Source: Reticulitermes lucifugus (lineage: Eukaryota; Arthropoda; Insecta; Blattodea; Rhinotermitidae). From it: 27,093 nt of DNA. Both the position numbers and the translations under genes were made by a program. Positions 9,801 to 19,500 of the stretch are shown piece after piece (position 1 is the stretch's first letter; every line of letters starts with the position of its first letter). The stretch covers positions 1,381 to 28,473 of the forward strand of contig JAKCWW010000882.1 in the NCBI GenBank assembly GCA_026260175.1. The letters are read 5' to 3'. The notes beneath the pieces were generated by a model. It was given only the letters and a program-made list of their open reading frames with translations, did no database searches and was not told where the DNA came from.

Positions 9801-10001
9801 CACGAGTACATACCCATTTTCTGAACCTGTAATTTTGGAATTATTTTTTCTTCTAGTCTTCTTTTTCCTTTTCTTTTCTTCTTCGGATACATTTTCATCA
9901 ATTACATCACAATTTCCATTCATGGTTGAAGCAAGGCGATCAGTCGCTTCCTCATTCTGTTGAGTTTCCATTTGAGTGGTAGAACCTTCAAGTTTCAGCA
10001 T
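593..10001 (-). CDS. DIS3L2: DIS3-like exonuclease 2 (DIS3L2), N-terminal part, 7 exons
   Basis: This is the gene-level entry. Coding exons in transcript order are 10001-9814, 6706-6305, 4137-3981, 2598-2497, 2160-2128, 1572-1540 and 825-593. They join in phase to give about 382 residues, against roughly 885 in human DIS3L2. The family is a 3'-5' RNase II/RNB exoribonuclease that degrades oligouridylated RNAs in the cytoplasm. Visible landmarks are two lysine-rich tracts (exons 1 and 2), the first OB/cold-shock-like region ([15 protein letters not shown], then [17 protein letters not shown] and SEWK), and the start of the second ([34 protein letters not shown]). These match the order and spacing of animal DIS3L2 rather than DIS3 or DIS3L1: there is no PIN domain and the NRAL...SEWK block is present. 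The catalytic RNB and S1 domains lie off the left edge. The gene is divergent from iPLA2, with 345 bp between start codons. The main doubt is the linker covered by exons 5 and 6, where extra exons could be missed. Confidence 0.88.
826..1539. other. DIS3L2 intron 6, nothing recognised
   Basis: About 710 bp of AT-rich intron. I looked on the minus strand for a further phase-0 exon linking the two OB regions and found no convincing acceptor/donor pair. No repeat was identified by eye. Confidence 0.5.
1540..1572 (-). CDS. DIS3L2: DIS3L2 exon 6, candidate 33-nt micro-exon
   Basis: The sequence [11 protein letters not shown] is flanked by a ccag acceptor and a strong GTAAGT donor. It is exactly 33 nt, phase 0 to phase 0, so it fits between exon 5 and exon 7 without disturbing the frame. 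An alternative acceptor a few bases upstream (acttacag) breaks the frame. The linker here is poorly conserved across DIS3L2 proteins, so homology cannot confirm it. The support is splice signals and phase only. Confidence 0.45.
1742..2020 (-). mobile_element. LINE (RTE-like) 3' end with TTAG tail
   Basis: The minus strand encodes the C-terminal end of a non-LTR retrotransposon protein: [19 protein letters not shown], then [13 protein letters not shown] and a WDRWQAFV block. This is the LGRPRRRWEDNI...DRWR signature common at the end of insect endonuclease/reverse-transcriptase ORFs. It is followed by a stop, a short 3' UTR and a (TTAG)n tail, seen as CTAA repeats at 1747-1773. An adjacent (CAAA)n run is at 1722-1739. 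It is heavily 5'-truncated and lies in DIS3L2 intron 5 in the same orientation as the gene. Confidence 0.75.
2128..2160 (-). CDS. DIS3L2: DIS3L2 exon 5, candidate 33-nt micro-exon
   Basis: It encodes [11 protein letters not shown]. The acceptor (ctttatgacag) has a pyrimidine-rich upstream stretch and the donor is a consensus GTAAGT. It is phase 0 to phase 0, exactly 33 nt, and in frame with the SEWK end of exon 4. It falls in the variable linker after the NRAL...SEWK block, so protein similarity cannot decide. Both splice sites are good. Confidence 0.6.
2161..2496. other. DIS3L2 intron 4, AT-rich with small palindrome
   Basis: A 336-bp intron. It holds a perfect 8-bp-arm palindrome at 2323-2339 (ggagattt/aaatctcc) and an AT-only stretch of taaatta repeats from about 2354. 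No gene or mobile element was recognised. Confidence 0.5.
2497..2598 (-). CDS. DIS3L2: DIS3L2 exon 4 (NRAL...SEWK block)
   Basis: The exon is 102 nt, 34 codons, phase 0 at both ends, with a ttcag acceptor and GTAAGA donor. It encodes [18 protein letters not shown], followed by [16 protein letters not shown]. This corresponds to human DIS3L2 DRDIFIDGVVARNRAL...LLPEEHWK, part of the first OB fold that grips RNA. The neighbouring exon 3 ends in NSP just before this DKD, matching the human order PSPDGDRD. Confidence 0.92.
2601..3434. other. DIS3L2 intron 3, left part, nothing recognised
   Basis: Non-coding AT-rich sequence with a T9 run near 3122. Near 2710-2790 two short direct copies of an acaacatctggttctatctgc-like motif occur. 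No protein-coding or repeat family was assigned. Confidence 0.4.
3450..3556 (+). mobile_element. 5'-truncated SINE with target-site duplication
   Basis: About 107 bp, sharing a clearly alignable 3' region with the longer SINE at 21240-21536 (reverse strand). Shared blocks include tagtgc-gaggttaa, gagct-tac-tct and a TTTACC-rich 3' tail. It is bounded by a 15-bp direct duplication, ctgcacaYtgtcaca, at 3435-3449 and 3557-3571 with one mismatch. The tail plus duplication shows retroposition. The tRNA-like head is missing, so this is a 5' truncation. Confidence 0.7.
3798..3957 (+). mobile_element. LINE 3'-end remnant with CAG/AAG tail
   Basis: Plus-strand translation, with one frameshift, gives [10 protein letters not shown] then [16 protein letters not shown] and [11 protein letters not shown]. 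This resembles the C-terminus of insect non-LTR retrotransposon ORFs (RW-DSVEEDI...RDQWR pattern). It runs straight into (CAG)5(AAG)6 ending at 3957, the element's microsatellite tail. The tail stops 23 bp from the DIS3L2 exon 3 donor, on the opposite strand to DIS3L2. Confidence 0.6.
3981..4137 (-). CDS. DIS3L2: DIS3L2 exon 3 (start of first OB fold)
   Basis: The exon is 157 nt, with an acceptor in ttctacag and donor GTGGGT from 3980. One base completes a Met codon split from exon 2. It encodes [18 protein letters not shown], followed by [16 protein letters not shown] and [17 protein letters not shown]. The human counterpart is FETYMSKEDVSEGLKRGTL, then [20 protein letters not shown]. It is sandwiched between LINE remnants ending 23 bp from the donor (3957) and about 33 bp from the acceptor (4171). 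Confidence 0.92.
4171..4253 (-). mobile_element. LINE 3'-tail fragment, same family as 1742-2020
   Basis: The segment aligns with about 85 bp at 1763-1850: taactaact, then catg-agca-ag-ccttc, tgagaagcta, ctcagctag and tatggaa occur in the same order. Only the 3' UTR and a residual TTAG tail remain. The tail end points at DIS3L2 exon 3 and lies just upstream of its acceptor, so the element abuts the 3' splice region. Confidence 0.65.
4685..5088 (+). mobile_element. Mariner transposase fragment, inactive
   Basis: Plus-strand translation gives the C-terminal catalytic half of a mariner transposase: [15 protein letters not shown], then LQHDNA, a stop, [25 protein letters not shown] and [18 protein letters not shown] with AQQPKDFFS. 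The second catalytic Asp (HDNA) is kept. The Arg codon after it is TGA, as expected from CGA decay. The third catalytic site reads APTIF where families have APSDF, so it is lost. Ends and terminal inverted repeats were not resolved. Confidence 0.85.
5089..6304. other. DIS3L2 intron 2, remainder
   Basis: The segment from the mariner fragment to exon 2 is mostly unassigned AT-rich intron. From about 6000 to 6280 it looks like a decayed dispersed repeat, with a strong hairpin at 6081-6124. A tRNA-A-box-like stretch (gtggttaaaagcatc) lies near 6238, but no matching B box is clear. Confidence 0.4.
6081..6124. repeat. 44-nt stem-loop
   Basis: Arms tacccgtcat and atgatgggta are complementary at 9 of 10 positions. 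An inner pair, cagtgt and acactg, closes a short loop. It probably belongs to the decayed dispersed repeat around it. Confidence 0.5.
6305..6706 (-). CDS. DIS3L2: DIS3L2 exon 2 (low-complexity N-terminal region)
   Basis: The exon is 402 nt, with acceptor tgtttctag and donor GTAAGC. One incoming base completes a Gly codon and two outgoing bases complete Met with exon 3. An alternative donor 28 bases earlier (AAA|GTTAAT) would break phase with exon 3, which is why this end was chosen. The protein is hydrophilic: a segment [16 protein letters not shown], a lysine-rich tract ([11 protein letters not shown]), then a Gln/Asn/Pro-rich stretch. This part of DIS3L2 is poorly conserved. It is assigned by position, splice phase and the basic character also seen in the human N-terminus. 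Confidence 0.75.
7040..7240 (+). mobile_element. tRNA-derived SINE-like copy (family B)
   Basis: It contains a B-box-like cttgggttcaaatcaca and a downstream body ending in tttccaattcattattcact. A near-identical 3' motif (tttccaatttattgttcact) ends the copy at 19210-19430, with a looser match near 12390-12415. Ends are approximate. Confidence 0.45.
7609..8863 (+). mobile_element. Nearly full-length mariner element, inactive
   Basis: A 1255-bp element flanked by TA dinucleotides (7607-7608 and 8864-8865). Terminal inverted repeats are TGAGGGTCACCCAGAAAG on the left and the reverse complement of tgagcaaccttca with adjoining cagaactttc on the right. Length, TA duplication and coding content fit mariner. 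The transposase is split by stops and frameshifts. The first acidic residue is visible in VTGDE (Asp codon 8245-8247). The longest open piece (8334-8862) starts [15 protein letters not shown] and carries [12 protein letters not shown], the third catalytic Asp. The second site reads [10 protein letters not shown] where families have LQHDNARPHT. A one-residue deletion removes the Asp, so this copy cannot be catalytic. It lies in DIS3L2 intron 1, opposite in strand. Confidence 0.9.
8866..9813. other. DIS3L2 intron 1, 5' part
   Basis: Intronic sequence between the mariner and exon 1. Apart from the hairpin at 9346-9419 I recognise nothing in it. Confidence 0.45.
9346..9419. repeat. 74-nt imperfect hairpin
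   Basis: Outer arms attatatgaaggc and gccttcatgtaat pair over 13 positions including one G-U. After one mismatch, caagaga-type bases pair with tctcttct, then uucc with gggg. An inner gtgcc/ggcac pair is also possible. The length and single long stem resemble a microRNA precursor or a small foldback element. Nothing in the sequence decides between them. Confidence 0.45.
9814..10001 (-). CDS. DIS3L2: DIS3L2 exon 1 (N-terminus)
   Basis: The start codon is the first Met of the open frame in this first coding exon (context aggATGc). Donor GTATGT begins at 9813. The 188 coding nt leave two bases that complete a Gly codon with exon 2. The protein is acidic then strongly basic: [10 protein letters not shown]..., a NVSEEE stretch, then [14 protein letters not shown]. 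That tract could be a nuclear-localisation or RNA-binding patch and parallels the basic N-terminal tail of animal DIS3L2. The assignment rests on phase, position and composition. A 5' UTR intron is possible, because an AG (cgttaacag) sits 8 bases before the ATG. Confidence 0.7.
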
Positions 10002-10346
10002 CCTATATACTGTTAACGAAGGTCATACAAATTAACAAAAATTAAATGGCAACCGCAGTACCACGAATCAGTTCTCGCAATACCTGTCGCAGTTAGGTAG
10101 ATTGAATGCACTAACGAAACCATGGGCCAGAGTCAGATGACTGCAACCCCAACAGTTGCTCCATGGATCAAAGAGTGGAGCTGTGATCCACTGCCGTTGT
10201 TGGGCAGCTGTGTACGATACATCCGTGCTCAGAATCACAGATAGCTTCTCAGTAATCCGTGGTGGTTATGCTACATGTGTGAAGGTTTGTGTGATTAACG
10301 TTTCGAATGGGTCTTACCGTGGGTTACTAAGCATAGTCTTCATATA
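10002..10346. promoter_or_regulatory. Divergent intergenic region, probable bidirectional promoter
   Basis: Only 345 bp separates the start codons of DIS3L2 (minus) and iPLA2 (plus). Both promoters and 5' UTRs must fit here unless upstream non-coding exons exist. No TATA box at a sensible distance is obvious on either side. Compact head-to-head pairs of housekeeping genes often share a TATA-less promoter; that this one does is inference. Confidence 0.6.
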
Positions 10347-10347
10347 A
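10156..10347 (+). promoter_or_regulatory. Upstream ORF overlapping the iPLA2 start (TAATG)
   Basis: A 63-codon open frame from ATG at 10156 has its TAA stop at 10345-10347. The last A of the stop is the first base of the iPLA2 ATG. If transcription starts upstream of 10156, ribosomes finishing this frame would end exactly at the main start, a geometry suited to re-initiation. The peptide (MLHGSKSGAV...) resembles no known protein. It may be chance. Confidence 0.35.
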
Positions 10348-10591
10348 TGTCGTCCTGGTTTGGGGCTTTGGGCTTGGCATCAGGTATCGCATTTAGAAGT
10401 ATATTGGGCCAAGTTTCAAACCCGAATAAAGTTCTAGATGTTAAATCAGGACAGTACAGCGACAGATTTATTCACTGCAGAGAAGAAGCACTTGTATTGT
10501 ATGGACCTACAAAAGAAGGGAAGCCTACACAAGAGAAGTATGAAATTGTTCTACACAGGCCTTGTAGTGAAACTTTACATCAAGCTTTCAG
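10347..10591 (+). CDS. iPLA2-VIA: iPLA2-VIA exon 1 (start)
   Basis: It starts [16 protein letters not shown] and ends in HQAF with a split Ser codon; the donor is AG|GTTAGT. At 245 nt it encodes the N-terminal region with [15 protein letters not shown] and [17 protein letters not shown]. Joining to exon 2 gives [12 protein letters not shown], parallel to human HSFSLYR. The hydrophobic start is short and glycine/alanine-rich, not a clear signal peptide. The ATG is the first in this frame and follows directly on the upstream ORF stop. Confidence 0.88.
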
Positions 10592-13500
10592 GTTAGTGGA
10601 GGTTGCGGTAAAGTATCGTAACTTTTATTGTATTATTTTTCTTTTTTGATGTATAATAGAGGCATAGGTTATTTTGCAAGTAGTGTCTAAGCGTTGGGGC
10701 TATTAATCTGTAGCAGCAGCAAAATTTATCTCTTCGTCTACCGAAGTGCTTCAGTTCTCTATGCACCAACACCTGACGGTAGCATTATTTATTAGAGAAC
10801 GTAGTAATATAGGCATTTATATACCTTTAGTCACACCCTGCTATTCCAGTTGCATCGAATGCAAGCCGTATTGAATATGCAGTGCCGACATCAATTTGCA
10901 AGCAAGAACAACTGATGTCATGGTCACGGCATACACAACCCAAAAGCTAACCTTGGTTAATACATACAAACAAACACACACACACAAACCCTAAGCATAA
11001 TGTATAGCTTGTGTTTTATATGTTGTTGGCAACAGTGATGTAATAGAATAGAGTTTGTTTACATTACATAGATGCTTCTGTGGAAAAAATATGGTAGAGC
11101 CAGACAGGCCACAGATGGCAATGTAATAGGGTGCATGCACTTTGCATGCTGGATAACTAAGGCTACTGAAACACACTTGGAGTATATAATACTTAATGCT
11201 TTCCCACGGCAGCAGTGGTTTCACGAACGCACCTCAATGTTATGTTTATATGTATAGTGCCTGTCTTTTTTTGTACACAAAACAATTATTTACGTGCACT
11301 CTATAACATGACACAGTACAACTACAAAAGTTGTTTCATATATAAAACACCAGTACCAGTGCTTAACATGCATAAGTGTGTAATCTTAAAAACTGTTTAT
11401 ACTCACCTTTAAGAGCAGACATACAGTATCACATAAGTCAACATACATACTAGTCCATGTAATATATTGTCCGTAGTTTGTCTGGCCCATATCATTGGTC
11501 ATTTCATGTCAGCTGCTTTATGACATGAAACTTCGCTGATTGAGTGAGCTGATTATTGCAGACTGGTTATTTTGTCTGTATGACCCCAAACTTCTTCTCC
11601 AGCAGTTAGACTCTGTTTCAACTCCATGGCTACTTGAACTTTCAGACTAACAGGTTTTTCATGTTAATCTACGAACGGGGATTACATGATGTTAAGTTTG
11701 GTGTGTGTTATGCTATGAGTGCAGCTAGGATTATAGGGTCCATTATTTGTGGTGCATGTTAAAGGATACAATGTACAGTAATAATCCTCACAATGAAGAT
11801 GATATGAAAAAAAGCATTCAGGATGTAGTGTCTGCAGTTTCACCAGCAGAACTTTGACATGCAGTGAACAATATGTTAGATGTGATGCATGTTATCAGGG
11901 GGAGGAGAACAAACACAGATATGGTGATGTCATAAGACCATCTTTCCTTAGAAATAGGGAAATTATGTTAACAATGTATTTTGGTTGCAAAGATTGCAAG
12001 GTGTAAGGTGCTTGTGGGCTGGGGTGTAGTAAACGTTGGAGTTGCAGGTTTGTATCCTGCACACAACGTGAATGCTTACAGCACTATTATCTGACTGATT
12101 GCTATACACTGTGGAATATGGATCAAAGGTTAATGCTTGTGACTTGTAATTATGGGGTACCCGGTTCAAATCTTGGGTGGAAAACTTGACTTCTGACTAT
12201 GGTTTCTCATGGTTTTCTCAGTCGAGGCAGCTGCCGGGGTAGTAACTTCAGTTGTAAAGCTATCCCTATAGAGACCTAAACAGGTCCTTAAGGTTCTAGG
12301 AGTTTGAGGCTCCCAGATTTCTAGACATTTGGCACTTGAAGGTGGCAAGGTTGTCAGCCCTACAGTAACTTCAATTAGGCCACCATAATTTCCTTTCACA
12401 TCCTGTCCCATTCAGTATTCACTGTTATTCAATTATTTGATTCTGTATAGCCATTAAGTGAATATAAATGAAGAATAATAGCTGTAATCCTTAAATTGTG
12501 ATGTCCCACATGGTCAGGTCCACATGCAGAGAAAGGTGGTGGTGTAAGATTGAGCACTGTGGAAATATAAAAAAAAACATGAAAAATATTAAAGAACTAT
12601 GCATGTGTTTCATACACATAATATACAGTGTTTTGTGAAGTCCAAGTCCACTATTTTGTAATGAAAATAACTTCTGTACTTTTTGATTCTGTATCATTTT
12701 GTTGTTTTTGCAGCTTGTTTCGTTCGAACGAACTTGTAGAAGCAGAAGTAAGATTCTTACAACTTAAGGATAAAATACCACTTCTTGTTGGAATTTCACG
12801 AGAGGTGGGTATTGTGTCACGTAAATATATTCTACAGGATGGCCGGGTGTCTGACCAAAGTTTAATGATGTTATTCTAATTCATATTCCTTAGAAAATCA
12901 CTGAAATACCATTGATATCATTAATCCCTCCACATGAGGGTTTGGGAATAATACAAATTAGACTGTGACTTTCTTTGATTCCTCATTAATTACTACACCA
13001 CAACACAGTGTTTTTTTATTGTCTTTGTTAATGGAAGGAAGGGGGATCATAATAAAACTATAGATAAACCATCTTGATCATTTGAAGTAATACTGTATTC
13101 TTCAGGATTATTGTGCAGTGTAGGCACATATGTTTGTTCTTATGTTTCAGAGGAGCATGTTGCATCTGTCTTCAGGGTGAATGAATTGGGTTCAAGTGGA
13201 TGCTGCATTGAGTCACCTTGAAGATGGAGGCAAAATGTTCCTCAAGCACACTGGAACATACAGTAGTCCCTCAGTCATCTAGACCAGTGGTTCCAAAGCT
13301 TCTTTTCTTGTGGACCCCTTTTGGCTTAGAAAAATAAACATGGATCCTCACATCCTTGCTCACATAAAGAGAGAGTGTCCAGATGATAGGTATCCAAAAT
13401 TAAAAATTTATTTCTTAAAACTGATTTTAGATAGCTACAAATACATATCAGTAGCATATGTGACAATGAACTGCATGATTTGGCCTTAATTAAACTGTCA

Positions 13501-16500
13501 CTCACTTCGTGGGTGCAGGGGGTTTCTTAATTAGATATTGTAACGGTCATACGAAATAAACACATCACCAATTAAAGAGGTTCCACGATTATTTTTAACA
13601 AAACATAATTTCTTTAACTAAAGAATAAGTAAACTTCAATTAGGATCCACAGAGCACACTTTGCGAACCACTGATCTAGACTATGTGGGGTGGAGGGGTG
13701 GTCTGGATGGCCCAGGAATCTGGACCACTGAGCAGAAGCTCATGGTATAGGTAATGTACAAAAAAATTATCACTCACTGTTAAAGGTAACACTCCCTAAA
13801 GCAGAAATACTGTATCTAACAGTATATTGTAACAACAACAGCAATGATAATGGTAATAATAACAATAAATAGGCCTAATGTGCAACAGTTAGAAGATTCT
13901 TAAGTACCAGTATACAACTACAGTGCAATATCTTGTCCTAGACCAATACTAGCATCAGAATGTCCTAATGACAGATGATGACGACGACGATGATGATGTA
14001 CTGTAATAATCATTTCAATGGGAAATGCTGGGCTATAGTTGGCCTAAAATTGTCCAGACCACCTGGGACCCAGGGATCCAGATTATGGAGGGGTCACTGT
14101 ACGTATTATTGTACACTGTGTAATAACCCAGAAGACTGTCAATTGAGTAGCACCCACTGTGAAAGCCTGAAAACTTATATGATATTGGTCATGTTTTCAG
14201 CTTGTGTATTGTATAAAAAAACTGATTGATCATAATTTTAGTGATTGTAATATATTCACTAGTGGCACTGTGTATTGACACTGGGGGTTGGAAGGACAGG
14301 CCTGCTATCCGTAACTTGTATTGCAAAGTCAGAGGTCATAGAATCTGTACTGGGCATACAGTCTGGTGTAAACTTATGACTGAAAGGGTAAAACTTGGGC
14401 CACAATTATCTTTGTAGGCCCATGCTGTAGCATGGCTTCAGACAGCTTCAGTACGTCTAACAAAACTAAATTGTAGAGGAAAGTGTACGCAGATAAGATG
14501 CAAAACTGAATAAACTACACAGCGATAATCGGAATACATTGTAATGTAATACAAACAACAGTAGTATTAGAAGTGATTAATAATAATTACAAATTAATAA
14601 TCAAATAATTGGTTATATTTGATGAATTGGTTATTGTAATTAATGATGGTGATGATGATGATGATCATCATCATCCAGTTTGTGTAAGGCTCATTCTAAA
14701 TGTGTAAAAGTTTGTATTGTAAGATAATAATTTTTATTGGCCATTTTGTGTGATATGTATTTCTTAATACCTGAATGGGAATACACTGTCCTGTTGTCAT
14801 AATGTTATTAATATTTTTTATATTTCCAAGAACAGAACTGTTACACACTATGTTTGTCTAAGGTGCCTCTGTAAGGTTTAAAGATTGTTTTGCTCCTAAC
14901 ACCCACATGGTGGTGGTGAAAATAGTGATTCAAACGTACCTTCTCTTGAGGATCACATTTTGTTGGGCTATGATGCTGCTTCCATGGATAATCAGATATT
15001 CTAAGATCTGTCAACCCTTGAAGGTGAGGAGTCTATGTTGCCTCAAAATGTTGGCATTCAATTACTGATTGATGCAGTGTCATCCCAAAAGAACAGAATC
15101 CTCAGCTGTTGCTCTGTGAAAACCTCAAAACTTGCACACCTTCTATTGTCATTCATTAATGTCTTTTTCTGCCTTATTCGTAACTTTTTTGATACATAAA
15201 TGACAGGTGGTAGGCCCTTCATATATAACAGTTAACTAAGGTTTTGTTTATTAAAGTACTGTTGCAGTGTTTTGTTACTTGCAGCTCTGTAACTTAGGTG
15301 GAATCCAGAAACTGTGCGATGCATTGCAGGAAAACCCTACGTGGACAGTGGCACATTTAGCTTCACTGTTTGCTCTTCATGATGCCTTTCAGCATCCTGA
15401 CGTCTTAAGGTATTAAGCAGGATATGAAACAGCATGCACACAATAATAAAGTTAATTATTATGAAGACATGTACTGTCACATATAACAAAATTTACATTG
15501 CCTGGAGATATAGGCATCAAACTATGAAATGTGTGTGGGGTGCTTGGCACATATTCTGGATCACAGCACCTCATGGAGGTGAGTGTTCAGTCAGCTCATG
15601 TTGCGGCCGCATGGCTTCTGGGGAAGTCGCTGCCAGTGTATATTGGATAAGATCCAAGGTAGATCTCAGGGCCAGTATTGGTGTGGTGAAGAGACATGTC
15701 CAAGCCTGTGCCAGGGAATTAAACTCTGGTCATCTGCCTTGTAGCCAGGCACTTCAGCCACGCAGCAATCTGAGCAGAATCACACAATTTTGTCTAGATA
15801 TTAAAAGAAAAAAGGAAAAGGACAATGATAAAAAGTCAGGATAATCATGTTAATTGTCTTACCACTAGTTTGCTGTACAAAAATGCATATACCATATACA
15901 CTGGCATACAGAATGGTGTGGCACATAAGATAACTCCAGAGGTTCAATTAAAATTTAAGTTTTTCACTATATTCCCCAGAAAAGATGACTGTGAAATGAT
16001 TTTTGATAACTAACATTTATTCAGATCTAGAATGCTCCGTGTGCTATTAACACCCATATTAGTAGTTACCTTGATCGTTGTTTGGCTGTGGTGTTTACAT
16101 CAGCTTTGCAAATGGTGTGTGGTGTCAAGTTCATCTTTATAGCTCTGCACTTACTGTAGCTGTGATCATGCTATCCCACCACAAGTTGTTTTATTGTGAC
16201 CTCTATGTTGTTTATGTGTACTGAATATGAGTTCCAAATTGAAATAATTATACATCAAGTAACATTAAAGTATATAAGGATACAGTTTTGTGTTTCATGT
16301 ATAAGACCGACATTACTTTTCAGGGCCTATTCTTAGGTGTAATAGGTTATTTTGAATGTCTGTGAACACAGTAACATAAATCATTCTGCATTTTATATAT
16401 CAGTACTTTTCACTGGTGTCAATTTCAGCCACCTTAATTCACCAGATATGACAACAGGCGTGTCTCCCCTCCAAGTGGCCATCAAGATGGGCAATCTTCG

Positions 16501-19500
16501 CACCGTTCAGGTGCTTCTGAGTGTGAATGCTTCACTGGAACATCTCGATAATGAAGCAAATTCTGTATTTCATTATGCTGCCAACACCACCAAGGAGATA
16601 ATTTTGGTAAACATATGTCATAGAGAGTATTTATGTTCTTTGCATAGAAAGAGAATGTGATGGGTGTGTGTGCCTGCATGTGTTTTATCTGTCAGGCTGC
16701 TTCTCAGAACTTAACAGTTTTTTTGTACAACTGAACATGATCGTTTTTCTGACATTGAAGTATTCTTTGTCTTTGTTTATATACTAAGTGAATACTTAGT
16801 TTCATTTAGTTGCCATGAGAGCTTATTTTATAATTACAACTTGTTTTGTAATCTGTAATTGCAACTCATTTTATGATTGTAATTTATTTTATAATTATTT
16901 GATCTGTTTTTAAATAATCATACATATGATTGCTTTATTTTTAATTAATTATTATGCAATCAAAAAGCATCTTGAATAAACATTTTGTAGCTAAATAAGG
17001 ATTCTCACATTATTAAATGCTGAAGGCCCTGTACAGGATTTAGAAATATTTGTAAAACTGTGGTTTAAAACATTCTCTACTGTATGGTTTGTTGGAGGTG
17101 AATCAGCAATTTTTGTGAAAATTTCTCTCCCTGAATAGAAATGTTTATTATGAATGATACATTTAGTACTTTGTGCCATCTACTGGCAAAACTTCTGAAA
17201 TATGTAGTCTCCACAGCATGGAAAACAAGATCACTCAACAGTAGAGATTTTATTCAGAAATGCAGGGAAAGAAAAACTGGAAGCCTACCCACATCTGCCC
17301 TCTTGATTCTTGGGCATGGGCTGCATAGAAGGAAAGACGATTCGTGTAATCAGCAACACCAGGCACAAATGCTTGAATGTTCTGATCCTCATCATGTGCA
17401 CTATTTAACTGATATGAATGCAGCTAGGAAGAGGATTTTGGGATCTCGTCTTACGATGAAACTGAAGTTTCAGACTGTCTTCTTATATCGTCAGTGAAGA
17501 CTTTATTCCATGCAGTTACTGTCGTTTAGCGTTTTGGGAGGTATGAAGTTATTGATTTTAAGTCAGTCTTGTCCACATCAGTATTATTTGGTCATAATAT
17601 TTATAAGGCTTTTTTATAAAACTTTACTGTCCATGAATTTTTGGGTTACTTTCTCTTTGCCTCACATATGAATATTTTCCAGTATATGTTTTTCCTGCTT
17701 TACAATGTCGGTATTGATTTTAAAAGAATATTTATTGGACTAACCCAGTTTTTAAAATGTTACATTTAAATCTGTAAGTTTACACATACAGTTCTGCTTA
17801 TCATACAGTTGACAAATAATTGTGTATGTATTAATCATATTCACAGGTTGTGGGCCTCAAATTTTATAACATGGAGATGAGAACCCTTTAAAACTTCCAT
17901 TACTGTAGTCAACACTTCAATATTCTCTCCTCGCCCCCTTCATTCTCCTTCTTTGTCTAATTCTTATTTTGATTTATTTATGGTATTAGTCAAGAAACTT
18001 TTTATGCATCCAGTTGGTCCATCTATTTTATCCTTTGTCATTTCAGTCCTTTTGATCTGTGGGTGTTTGCATTTGGTTACTAATAATAAAAAATTTTGTT
18101 AACTGTATTGTCTTTTTCTTCTTCTAGGCACTAACTGCAGAGCCCTTGAAGAACCTGAACTATCGAAACTCAGAGGGGTACACACCACTGCATCTGGCAT
18201 GCCTGGCAGACAAACCAGAATGTGTTAAGGCTCTTATCGTTGCTGGTGCAGATGTGAATATTGCTGCCTCCCAAACCAGTGTACATTCATTATCATCATC
18301 TGCAACACCTTCAGGATGTCTGGGAGATTTTGTACACGTGAATCAGAAAAAATTGCATGCTCAAGTATGTTTATTCATTAGTGTTGAATTACAAGTGAAA
18401 GTAATCCACAATAGAGGATAGTTTTGGAGTGGGTGACACAAGTGTACACATACATTTACTGTGCTTCTTGTAGTGTTTTCCCAGACTTTGAAGAGTATGC
18501 CCAATTTACTGCAGGGGCAGTTGTTAGTTGTGGGTTTTTTTTTCTCATATGTTTGAAGTTCTCTTGGGTTTCTGTTTACTATTAATTCATAAAAGAAGAG
18601 AGACTTTGGGAACCTAAATTTGAGGTTTGCAAGAATTGAAGCTGGCACTTCTGGGGTTACATGTACCACAGATGGATAAACAAATGTATATTTTGCAGGA
18701 CATGAAGTTTGGTGGTACACCTCTCCATTGGTCATGCTCAAGACAGGTGATTGAAACACTTGTAGATATGGGATGTGACATAAATTCATGCAACTTTGAT
18801 GGACGTACAGCTCTTCACATCATGGTGTTGCGGAATCGTCTGGAGTGTGTTGTAGCATTGCTGAGTCGTGATGCAGATGTCAACATTAGTGATCATGACG
18901 GCAATACGCCACTCCACCTTGCAGTCATCCAAGGCAGTGCTGCTATTGTGCAGGCTCTTGTGATATTTGGAGCTGATATGAGTTACAAGTATGAATGCTT
19001 ATGATATTATTTATGTTTCAGTATTTTCATAAGAAAGCTTTACATAATTTAAGTTATTATGATGTGATGGGTATTAGAGGAAGCATAATACAAGAAAATC
19101 GAAATTACTGTTGAAAGTAGCAGGTTGTGAAATACAGTGCTTTGAACACGCAGAACTGGTTACCACTTCCAGGTCATGCTTAAGGTATAAGCTTCTTCTT
19201 GTGATACTGCTCCACTTCAGAAAATGACAGATTGGGCTGGTACATTGGTAACACTGTAGACTTGTATTTCAGAGGTGCTCAGTTAAAATACTGGTCAGAA
19301 CATTGGTTATCCTGGTAGTGTTTTCATGGTTTTTCTCTATGTTTGGGAAGATACCAGGATGTCCCTCATTAGACTATAACCGTTAACTTTCCATTTGCTT
19401 TCCAATTTATTGTTCACTGATTATCCTGCCATCAGTGCTGTATAGTCTGAGATACTGACAGCATTGTAAAGTAAACAAGAAAAGCATTAGAATAGGGGGG

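Noticed and set aside
15708-15765. Functional tRNA gene on the minus strand
   Set aside because: A- and B-box-like segments are present, but I cannot draw a complete cloverleaf, and the adjoining body indicates a SINE.
15434-15844. 136-codon plus-strand ORF after iPLA2 exon 3
   Set aside because: It covers the antisense tRNA-like repeat and has no similarity to the protein. Exon 3 to exon 4 splicing keeps phase without it.
17141-17497. 118-codon ORF in iPLA2 intron 4
   Set aside because: No domain, no homology recognised, and the exon 4 to exon 5 junction is already in phase without it.
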